A stretch of 52,281 nucleotides of DNA, taken from positions 1 through 52,281 of the forward strand of contig NW_003546790.1 of assembly GCF_000090795.2 (NCBI RefSeq), in the 5' to 3' direction. Source of the DNA: Amphimedon queenslandica (lineage: Eukaryota > Porifera > Demospongiae > Haplosclerida > Niphatidae). Positions 45,001 through 52,281 of the stretch are shown in pieces. The number at the start of each line of letters is the position of its first letter. Positions within the stretch are counted from its first letter, which is position 1. The notes beneath the pieces are model-generated. The model was not told the DNA's origin. It worked only from the letters and a program-made list of their open reading frames with translations, and ran no database searches. The position numbers and the translations under genes were made by a program.

Positions 45001-47457
45001 GTCTTTTGAGCCTATACTTTGGGGGTGCCAAATAAATACTCTAGTTGATTCTAAAGATTTTTTATACTTATTTTTGTTTTATTATATAGCGTTGGTATTT
45101 AGATGGTAACATTCAGTGCTTCAGAGATGTATCACACATTGTTCTGGGGGTCCTGGCGATCATTTTCTTACTGGGTCTGATATTATTGATACCTTTAGTT
45201 GTTTTGATGGTCATGTTTCGGAATCATCAATTCTTTCAAGTAAGGCAATACTGTTAATTTCTTTATTGTACATGAGGCATTGTGCTCATGCAGTTTTTCA
45301 TTAGTGGATTGTAAAGTTGCTCAAAAACTGCTCCAAAAATTGCAAAAAGAGAAGTCTCTATTTTAAATTATTTTTCCTTCATATACATGTAGTTATGTTG
45401 CATAGAACATTAAAGCTGATTCCAATTAAATTTGTGAATTTTTAAAGTTGCTGAAAATATGGGCTTGAGTCCCAGTTGCCAAGTTTTGCCAAAAATGAAA
45501 CAGAAAAATATTTCATTTTTGTGCTTTTCCCAATACAAATATATGTACTTATGTTGTTTACAAAGTTTCAGCTCATTCCAATCAAAAGTGGATTTTAAAA
45601 AATTTTTTACAGTTGCTCCGAAATCAGGTCAATGTCCCTGTACTATAATAGTACAGGGTCATTGGCCAAAATTTTTCCAATAATGAAAGGAGAGAATTTT
45701 CATTTTCTTGTTGCGTATACATGTCTTTAGGTTATGTAGAAATTTTAAACTGATTCCAACTGAAATCAGATTTTAAAAAATTTTAAAGCTGATTAAAATT
45801 TTGCAAAAGTATACATGCACAATTACCAGTGTGTTTTAGTGTATAACATTGTCTGTAGCTATACTATTATAACAATTTCAACAATCTAATTTCTTGCTAG
45901 GAAAGATACCCCATACTGATAAGTGCTATTGATGCACTGAAGGCTGGATACAGATCCCATTGTTCATGGTGGGGTGGCATTGAACTATTCAGTCGTATGC
46001 TCCTGATAGGAATTGCAATTGGACTACCAGGAAGAACAGTATGTTGATTAGAATAATTGCTTGATACATAATGTATGATAATACCATATAGAAGAAAATT
46101 TTCGTTGCCATAAAATTTTTTGTCCATCCAAGCAGGCCTTACAAGATAGTTTCGTTAATAATTTTCATTGATTAACAGTAATCATTAACTCAGTCACACC
46201 CACTTAATTTTAAACTTTCATTGTCTAAAATTTTTGTTAAAACTTATGACTAACGAAACAAATGAAAATTACACTGCAGCACTCAACAAAAATTTCCTGC
46301 TACACAATACCTCTTTTTTACTATTTTTCATTGTCATTCCTTTCATAGGTTGCTCCTGTGTATCTGCTAGCATTCCTATTATTTTTACACATATATGTAC
46401 GCCCATACAAGTATGCCATTCAGAATATTATTGAGGCTGTCGTTCTCTTTGACTATTGTCTCCTGTTCATACTTCGCTCACCATCATCGCTACAGGAGCT
46501 TTTAAATCCTTATTCAGGGACTTCAATACCCAGTAATTTTGGGACGGAGTTACCTTCTAATGATAGTATCACTTATTTCTATTGGCCTTTCTTCTACCTG
46601 CCAGTGTTTATGGGCATTGGTGTGTGTATTGGTTGGATCATATATAGAGTTTGGTGAGTGTTACAATATATGTACATTGTAATTGGGTTACTGTACAGTA
46701 TAGCTGGTGACTTAATTGTTAATCAGATGATTCAGATGTACATGTACACGTAAAGTATGAATTATTTGATTTTTGTTTATTACATAATATACCATGCGGG
46801 TATAAAATTCCGTGGGATATTAAATTTTGTGGGTGACTTCTTAACCTTTAAAGTTACTACCATGGGAATGCTCACTGCACATGCACAGCATGTGAAAATA
46901 TATGACTTAATGCAAGTGCATGGGCAAAAACGTGAAATTTAACCCCCTTGACGTGAAATTTAACCCCTTCAAAATTGAAAAATTAAGAGTTTGTCACTAA
47001 AACACAAAATTTCATGCCCTCGAAATTTACTAGCCATATGGTAGCCTATGAATTACATGTACATGTAAATGCATGCCCAATGTGTTTACTTGCAAATGTC
47101 TGTGATTTCATTAACCAGTTATTAATAACTCTAATTGTATAGTTGAATATTCAAGAGTCCCTTACTCTATACCTTTGCTTCTATTTTTAAACGGTTCTTC
47201 TACTTAGGAAAGCCAAAAAGAACAGAGAAAAAGTTTTACAGGATTGGCAAAGCAGAAACGCTCAAGCTAATCTCCCAATATCAATAGGAGTGGATCATTT
47301 TATTGATCATGACACGATGATACAAGGAAATGTTACATTTAGTGAACTTGGAGAATACTATCTTGTGGATGAGAAGCCAGTCTCTAGGGCCATTAACAAT
47401 GCATCAGTAAGAAAACGAAATAAAGAAGAAAGTAGTAACAATAATAAGAAAGAATGA
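30607..47457 (+). CDS. Beta-helix repeat receptor with polytopic membrane domain, 20 exons
   Basis: Exons: 30607-31037, 31323-32069, 32628-32736, 33172-33323, 34032-34155, 34551-34705, 36399-36498, 37032-37220, 38009-38182, 38729-38896, 39510-39684, 40450-40560, 40671-40771, 40975-41031, 41083-41231, 41663-41792, 45090-45239, 45901-46038, 46349-46653, 47208-47457. Every junction has GT/AG and the phases chain to a stop, giving 1304 aa. Signal peptide (MVAFCLCLCLMLVPTVIS), beta-helix-like repeats (YAESFGGAVYIGL, DGGAGAFLIA, TAHTGGGILSL), a Cys-rich part (CPPGYDLQ, CVC, CQC, LCGQC) and from about residue 880 eight to ten hydrophobic helices, then an 83-residue Lys/Asn-rich cytoplasmic tail. Segments AGYRSHCSWWGGIELFSRML and LHIYVRPYKYAIQNIIEAVV recall TRP-like membrane domains of beta-helix proteins in sponges and protists; that link is from memory. 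Intron 16 contains a TRIM-NHL gene. Confidence 0.88.
32975..33120 (+). repeat. Pyrimidine-rich microsatellite before an acceptor site
   Basis: A (CT)n run followed by CCCTCC-type repeats in intron 3, about 50-140 bases before the exon at 33172. Frames through it are low complexity and not coding. Confidence 0.9.
33745..33952. mobile_element. MITE, TACCGTATAGC termini
   Basis: Left TACCGTATAGCAGAAAATTT, right CAATTTTCCGCTATACGGTA; 208 bp in intron 4 of the plus-strand receptor. Confidence 0.85.
34840..36000 (+). repeat. Seven-unit satellite array, period ~175 bp
   Basis: The core GATGTACTTATGCTGTGTAG (one unit has TTTTGC) occurs at 34891, 35069, 35238, 35411, 35588, 35765 and 35942, so unit lengths are 178, 169, 173, 177, 177 and 177. 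Each unit also has 'tttttattacattttctgat', 'agtttgagctaattcc' and 'aaaatcggccaatttct'. The array fills most of intron 6 of the plus-strand receptor. Confidence 0.92.
37339..37536. mobile_element. MITE, TACCGTAGGGCGCC termini
   Basis: Long inverted ends (over 30 bp): left TACCGTAGGGCGCCTTTTTT with TCGAGGGCTAT after it, right mirrors this and ends GGCGCCCTACGGTA. 198 bp in intron 8; interior has 'cgcgaaa' words. Confidence 0.9.
38255..38474. mobile_element. MITE adjoining a second MITE
   Basis: Left TATGGTATATAGCTCCAAAT, right ATTTGGGGCTTTATGGCA. It abuts the next element directly at 38474. Confidence 0.65.
38474..38689. mobile_element. MITE, CACCGTATAGC termini
   Basis: Left CACCGTATAGCAACAAATTT, right AATATCCCACCATACGGTG. 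Interior 'ggcatttt..catagccatttgcc' resembles the element at 17516. Confidence 0.75.
39016..39270. mobile_element. MITE with tRNA-like core, copy 3
   Basis: Ends TACCGTATTTGCTTGATTAA and, at the right, TTTGAGCAAATATGGTA. The core at about 39090-39161 (minus) carries TAGCCTAACTGTTGGAGTACA (A-box-like) and GGTTCGAATCC (a B-box match). The tRNA-like sequence differs from copies 1 and 2, while the ends and 'gcccg..gtttattt' flanks are shared. Confidence 0.75.
39715..39996. mobile_element. MITE with internal minisatellite
   Basis: Left TATTGTGCGTGGGTGCATCA, right TGATGCACCCACGCACTA, with 'aaggcacc' mirrored inside, about 27 bp of inverted end. Between 39775 and 39845 a ~23 bp unit (CATACAGCACAGTTTGTGG) is repeated three times. 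It lies in intron 11 of the plus-strand receptor. Confidence 0.85.
40011..40068. repeat. Short palindrome next to the minisatellite MITE
   Basis: AAAGCACGGTTCC..CTGTGCTGTA and TACAGCACGGGGAACTGTGC form an imperfect hairpin. The motif 'tacagcac' is shared with the adjacent minisatellite. Confidence 0.6.
42213..42630. mobile_element. hAT-like MITE with 8 bp target duplication
   Basis: Perfect 16 bp inverted ends (TAGTGCTGGGCGATAT / ATATCGCCCAGCACTA) flanked by an exact 8 bp direct repeat TGGTCCAC at 42205-42212 and 42631-42638. The interior has many 'gatacgat' and 'tatcgat' words and no transposase frame. The 8 bp duplication and terminal sequence fit the hAT superfamily. Confidence 0.93.
42657..44537 (+). 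CDS. TRIM-NHL protein, intronless, nested in receptor intron 16
   Basis: 626 aa from the ATG at 42657. RING finger at about 12-60 (CSVCLEVYSNPKTLPCHHSF, then CQTC and CPTC, C3HC4). B-box-type zinc finger (CGNC..CKMC..CVACTELH) follows, then a short helical region and a filamin-like domain (SLKCSLIPVV..GVYQVHCSPLSCGAHSLSV). A C-terminal beta-propeller has three clear NHL repeats (FLYVTDGFDNRIQKF, LLYVAELGNHRISVF, VMYVCDSNNGRLVLY) and probably three worn ones before them. TRIM-NHL proteins are RING E3 ligases and often RNA or protein binders. The frame is open further upstream to 42516, but that part is hAT element sequence; another ATG at 42630 is made by the last base of the element plus the target repeat. 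Confidence 0.88.
   Translation: MAVRATSSLEELLTCSVCLEVYSNPKTLPCHHSFCQTCLEKLPKEDTHSFYCPTCCRHTELPDGGVAALSTAFYLYKCKEIHSSLKKEFKCGNCHKNTAANYCKMCTSPLCVACTELHNNLSKFSSHEMLNIVLVQNLLSAVEQFSEVKAEVRGEAHLQQFSHEDPEQQWKNIDQLLRFLQTGGGESSSVDGVPQADHLLLSIAELNALSQCYSMSAPSIPCDYYGVAIPRALFFSEFFVQVTKVHCTDERLLSFFLSIESTTCGENLIIPVSSLKCSLIPVVKGKEHNKEYKIKLTDSPGVYQVHCSPLSCGAHSLSVCVFDVQLDLESLVVPFNPHFDTITPSRAMCGLQHCSNVAGGQNGIVLFTQYWCTVYKASFTAKYFCPPNKPLSVVKSDDAACYVCLSSSNYAILVSKKSIEILHLNGSLCKKMSDPISFMSSPSCVAASFVTGFIYIADKDKVHILSSDLRFIRSFQWRSKTVKPMPADGNVNGISPESIREFSNVNGMALVVIDGEDFLYVTDGFDNRIQKFTHHGEYVSSFGKKGFAPGELFLPHGIAVGPGNLLYVAELGNHRISVFTFGGDFVCCFGERGSNIDQFVCPKGIAFDSNGVMYVCDSNNGRLVLY
44640..45800 (+). repeat. Satellite-like monomers around receptor exon 17
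   Basis: Degenerate units at about 44640-44890 (two), and 45310-45790 (three), with cores such as 'atgttcttatgttgtgtagaaag' and 'tatgttgcatagaacattaaagc'. More diverged than the main array. Confidence 0.6.
46082..46309. mobile_element. MITE, TACCATATAG termini
   Basis: Left TACCATATAGAAGAAAATTT, right AAATTTCCTGCTACACAATA; imperfect inverted ends, intron 18. Confidence 0.6.
46790..47043. mobile_element. MITE, TACCATGCGGG termini
   Basis: Left TACCATGCGGGTATAAAATT, right AAATTTACTAGCCATATGGTA-like end; weak inverted ends but typical interior 'cgtgaaatttaaccccttg' words. Intron 19. Confidence 0.5.
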
Positions 47458-47936
47458 CAATTATTAGTATTATCAATTTGAACTTATTGTTCTTTTAGTT
47501 AGTAACTGTTGATTGTGTCAATATTTTTTTTATGTCAATTATCTTTATTACTATGAGGTGTGATTTATAACACTTAATATAGTTGCATGATGTTGCATCA
47601 TAAAAAGACAAATGATATTATCGTGATTTGGCTACTCTTTTTTATTCTAACTAAAAATACAAAACACACTTATTACTGTCAATAATAATGAATAATATCT
47701 ATCCCACAATTTTATCAAGTATAACAACTAATATGGCAAGACAAAAAGGCCGTGCAAAATAAACTAGAAATTGACTGAAAAAATAATAAAGAAGTTAGCG
47801 AAAAGGCCTAAGGCCAGAGAGAAACACAATTATAAAAAAAGAGCAGGAGGCACAAGAATGAGGAGAAAGAGCAGAAGATATTATTGCACTACACAAGAGT
47901 CAGGTTATTGTACTATTATAAAATAAAAATTGCTAC
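47458..47936. other. Spacer between convergent receptor and NLR genes
   Basis: 479 bp between two stop codons, AT-rich. It must hold both 3' UTRs. No further gene seen. Confidence 0.7.
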
Positions 47937-50900
47937 TTATACCAAATCCACTATTGGTACCAGATTGCTTGTTTGTTCTTTCCTATATCTATTAATCCAT
48001 GTCTTCTTTTGATCTTTTAGATCCTTCAGGAGTGGAGGAAAAGAGTATCCAGTAAAAATTCTTATGTATTCAAGTGATGGATGACTGAAGATAGCTTTAC
48101 ATAAATGTTGTACTAGTTCTATCCAGTTAGGCTGAGATGACTCTTCATTAACATCTTCATACTCTATCCTCAGTAGTCTGATGGCTGTATTTGACTGTAA
48201 CATGTTAGTAACAGTAGGTAGTACCTGTTCATAAAACAATAAAGTCATTATTTGTTCCTTCTCTTCCTCACTACAGTTGCTGTGTGACTGATCTAATTTG
48301 AATTTCACTTCAAGTTCTGTGAGATTATTCCTTTGAGAAATGACATCAATAAATGTTCTAATCCCTTCATTAATAGGCAGAGAAACGGATACACTCAACT
48401 GCTGTAAACTGGTGTTCCTTCTGAGACCAATTGTTAGGAAGGACAGGAATGAACTAGGAAAGATATTATTGATCTCCCCATATTTTAGTGTTCGGTTTTG
48501 TGCTAGCATGTTTCGTAGACTAGTACCCATACTGCTAGTATAAACTCTCTTCTCCTTTATCTCAAAACTCAAAGCTTTAAGTGTAGTATTGGTTTGTAGA
48601 ATAGTAAATAGTTCAATAGCACTCTCAGCTGTGTCTAGTGGCAATGTAAGTGTGTGTAGACTGGGATGAGAGAGAAATAGAAGATGTGGTGGGTATGGAT
48701 CATGTAGTATCAAACAGCGTAATCCTTTGATATGTGGAAGGAGTGATGATGTCATCAGTTTACCACTCTCCTCTCCTATCTCAAGAGCAGTCAGTGGTGT
48801 GTTCACCTCTACTATATTCAGTGATGATGGTAGGAGTATATCAGATATGTTCAGTGAAAGAGCTTGCAATGTGTTGTTGTCCTTTAATATCTGCTCTATT
48901 ACTGGACCAGGTACAGTAGGACCATCATAATAATCAACTGCTAATATCACCGGTAGTGATAATGAAACCATTTTTTTATTTCTTGTTATTCCTATAATGA
49001 CACTTATGACAGTACTTGTTATTTCCTTCCCTCCACTATACTCAAACTTCATTTCTTGTAGTGTTGAATTCATTTCTATGCATTTCTCAAGTTCAGTGCA
49101 CTTGTCTGTGTAGTATGTATCTTCAATTGTTGACACAATTAATTTTAAGTGAAGAATCTTCAATTGAGGAAGGTTTATGAACTGTAGCAATGTACTACAG
49201 GGAACAAAATCTTCTCCACTTAGATGACAGTAGCACTCTTGTATATTATAAAGAAGTGATGGTAGTAATAATTTATGTATTAATTCATCAGTAGGTGTAC
49301 GCAACTCTACCTCCAGTCTCTTACACTGTAGTGAATTATTGGTTAGTCCACTAGTTAAAAGTGATAGATCCTGATTTTCTACAGTCTCCAAGTGTAAGTG
49401 ATTCCATGTTGTGTTGGAATTGTTTATACAATAACTGAGACACAACCAGTCAAACAATGATAATGATTGACTGTTTCTAACTAGACAGAGTGAGTGGTTG
49501 TTGATGGATTGTGCCCAAACTTGACACAATTTTGCATTCTGTGATTCATACAGAATTTGAAGAAGAAGAATGAAAATATTGTCAAAATTATCAGATATGA
49601 CATGATTATAGAGTACCTGTTTAATATCTGGATTTTGGTAGAAGTAAGAGAAATGACATGCCTCAAATCCAAACAATGGTTTCCTCTTACACTGTAAGTC
49701 AAGTTGTTGTTTATTAAAATACTGTTGATACCTCTCATGTTCAAGGTGAGTTAGACCTGCCACAAATCTCAGACACATTCGAAAGTGATCATCATCAAAG
49801 TGATCTTTAAACACTTCTATCCTTTTCTCAAACTTAGCTAACCACCATGCAGCTAAAAATTCCTGTATACTCAAGTGAAGAAATTGATACTTCTCCTCAT
49901 CATATTCTATGAATGCTGTCATCAATCCGAGATAGTCTTCCTTGACTGCCTCACTCAGTGACTGTAGTTGATGTGAAGAAAACGTCATTTTTGTAATAGC
50001 CAGGTTAGTATAAGCTAATTGACACATCTCTTGTAAAGGTTTAACTAATATTGATGGCAATGAAGAAAGACTACCTAAAGTACGTGGGTTAATGTGATGT
50101 CTTGGTTTTATTTCCACGTGTCTTCTGATTGTTTGTAGAATAAAGTTCTCATACAGTTGAGTTAGTGTTGTTGGTAAGTGTCCTCCTTCCTTACAATAAA
50201 CTAAGATAACCATGGAACAGACAAGTGGTATGTAACACAATGATCGAACATCATCTCTCATTTTAAGATCATTAATGAGTTTCACTGCTAATTGTGAGTC
50301 TTCATCTGCTGGTAATTCAATTGCTTCATCAACACTTTCACTATCAGCATCATCATCATTGAGATGTAAGTATTCAATAATTTGTTGTGCTAGTTTTGGA
50401 TCTTTTTGAAGTGTTTGTATAATTACTGTTGATACTTCTTCCTCAGAAAACCCAATGACCTGAACATGTCTACTGAGAGTATCTATTTTCAAAAGTGAAG
50501 AGGAGGCATAGCTACGAGAGGTAACAATTAATGAACATTGGTCTAACTGCTTTCTGTGAATGATAACAGCAGCTAAAGAAGACTGCCTGAGTTGTTCACT
50601 TAGTTCATCCCAACCATCAAAGATTATCAGTAATCCTTCTCCATTTTTCTTCTCAAACCATTCAGATACCTTGGGAACTTCGTAACGCCTATACTCAAAC
50701 AAGTCAGATAGTGTTTTTGCCATAGCTATTTTGCTATTCCTTAAAGGGCAGTAAAGTACCAACTCATACTTTTGGGGTACAAGTGTTCCATTAGACCACA
50801 TATTTAATAGTTTACGACAGAGTGTTGTCTTGCCAATACCAGGAGGACCGTCTATTACTACTCTGAGAGACAGAGAACTATCTGTGGGTCGAAGGACATC

Positions 50901-52280
50901 TTCAACACTTATCTCTTCATTTTCAGTTAGTTGAACAATTTTATCAACTTGTCCTTTTAACAAATGCCAAGCTGATTTTGTTTGCATACTTGAGTCTTGT
51001 TTTTGAACTAATGCTAATCTTCCAAAGTAATTGTTTCCAATTCTTGGTGGCCAGTCTGTAGCAACAATAGGTTGGTGTTTATAGTGTTGTCTCATATTTT
51101 CAGCATATCCTTGAACATCATCAGGCAATGAACTAATGGGTTTTAAATTAGCTACATCAGACTGACCTATTGATCAACACATATAGATAATACACCACCA
51201 AAAATGCACATGTACATGTACATCTTAAACACATGTACTAGTCTAGTACATACATTATAAATATTTATTACCTTTTATATTACTAACTAGTACTACAGCA
51301 TTGGATGCTTCATCAACTGGTGATGGTAATACAGTATTTGAGCTGACATTATCAGGCACAGACTGACCTACATGTGATGTGTAGGGAACATTGATCACTG
51401 ATACCTTATACACATGCCTTACCTAACTGGTGTAATATAGAAGTAGCAACGTCTGTTAGTGTATGATGTTGTTGGTTTATTAATGCATGACATATATCAA
51501 TAAGATACTGCTTTTGATTAAGAGAGGATTCTAATTGTCTCAGTAATGTGCTCATCAGTTTCATTGCTTTAGTATAATCAGTCATTACTCCCATTACAAG
51601 TATATCATCAAAAGCTTGTTGTGGTATCAATCTTTTAGTATGTAGTTCAGTTGCTACTTCATAAATATTACTTGAGACTTCATGAGTGAGTTTACTAAAA
51701 TGAGTCATTAATACATCCTTTGGATTACCTGTGGTTATAGTGTATCAGTTACAGTTAATAAGTGATGTATTAAGATAAGCTTACCTGTTACTGCTGTTAG
51801 AGGACCAGCAGTCTTGGCTTCAATGTTATCATTAAAACTACTTCCAGTGAGCTCTGTTGATGCAGCATCTCTGTTACTGATTGTCATTTCCATATTACTA
51901 TCAGTTTCTGTAGACCATTTCAGTTGATGTTCAATATTATTTGATATTTCATACTCTTTACATTGTTTCAAAGCATTAATGACATCTCTCCATGATGCTG
52001 TAGGATTAGCTTGTAACCATCTCTTATGTAAAGCCATTTTCATGAGGTGAGCATTTCTTTTTGTTTTATTGATTATACTGACATCAGATTGTGTTATTCC
52101 AGGAAGACAAAGAGCAAATGGTTTCCAGTCAACAAGTGGTTTAAGACACTTTGCAAATAAGAGACAAGATGGTTGATCATCAATCATAGGACCAGGATTG
52201 AGTTCAACATCTCCTGATAAGAGGAGGAGCTTACGTAGACAAACAATCAAATAGAAATCATTGTAAATCAGGTTAGAACT
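47937..52280 (-). CDS. NLR: 2A motif, DEATH, helical domain, NACHT, LRR-like (5' end outside window)
   Basis: Exons in order: 52280-51785 (open at the edge), 51728-51423, 51367-51272, 51166-47937; every junction is phase 1 and 1375 residues are visible. Residues 24-31 are DVELNPGP, a canonical 2A motif (codons 52211-52188), after a short Leu run. A DEATH domain follows (LVDWKPFALCLPGITQSDV, then MALHKRWLQANPTASWRDVI). Exon 2 is a separate all-helical, perhaps CARD- or DEATH-like domain. Exon 3 is a linker. Exon 4 carries NACHT with Walker A GPPGIGKTTL (~406-415), Walker B LLIIFDGWDEL (~478-488) and sensor TSR, a winged-helix-like middle (YQFLHLSIQEFLAAWWLAKF), then irregular leucine-rich repeats to the stop at 47937. 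NLRs are intracellular sensors of microbes or damage. No in-frame ATG lies between the edge and the 2A motif, so the start is outside. Confidence 0.9.
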
Positions 52281-52281
52281 G

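Noticed and set aside
48340..48930. Plus-strand frames opposite the NLR LRR region
   Set aside because: Shadows of the NLR coding strand; no splice or start context.

Overview
The window looks like nuclear DNA of a marine invertebrate, most likely a demosponge of the Amphimedon type. It is AT-rich. Its genes have many short exons with canonical GT/AG junctions, and MITEs are dense in the introns. The gene families (NACHT-LRR receptors with a DEATH domain, intronless TRIM-NHL genes, beta-helix surface receptors, tandem Ig/FN3 receptors) fit known sponge expansions. The species call is inference; the gene models below were derived by hand from reading frames, intron phases and splice sites.

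Layout. (1) 1-3840, minus strand: two tandem POT/SLC15-like transporter copies. One runs off the left edge, one carries a 1-base frameshift, and a small orphan 3' fragment lies between them. (2) 3849-5939, minus: three or four C-terminal exons of a Cys-rich, membrane-anchored receptor. (3) 6677-18502, plus: three tandem nine-exon genes for Ig-FN3-FN3 receptors with one transmembrane helix and a conserved tyrosine-bearing tail. An assembly gap and a flanking 1 kb duplication lie between the second and third. (4) 19524-21893, plus: an intronless multicopper oxidase broken by one in-frame TAG. (5) 23191-30512, minus: eight exons of a beta-helix receptor whose missing C-terminal exons appear to be those in (2), which would place regions (3) and (4) inside one roughly 17 kb intron. 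(6) 30607-47457, plus: a complete 20-exon beta-helix receptor with a polytopic membrane domain (1304 aa), head-to-head with (5), only 97 bp between initiator A positions (94 bp gap). An intronless TRIM-NHL gene (42657-44537) sits in its intron 16, directly behind a hAT-like MITE. (7) 47937-52280, minus: an NLR (DEATH, helical domain, NACHT, LRR-like) whose N-terminus carries a canonical 2A ribosome-skipping motif and which runs off the right edge.

Functionally this reads as a surface-recognition and innate-immunity neighbourhood: diversified Ig receptors with ITSM-like tails, large beta-helix receptors, a TRIM-NHL protein and an NLR. The non-coding part is dominated by small inverted-repeat elements sharing the terminus TACCGTA, including three with a tRNA-like core, and by a ~175 bp satellite-like repeat found singly in many introns and as a 7-unit array at 34.8-36.0 kb.
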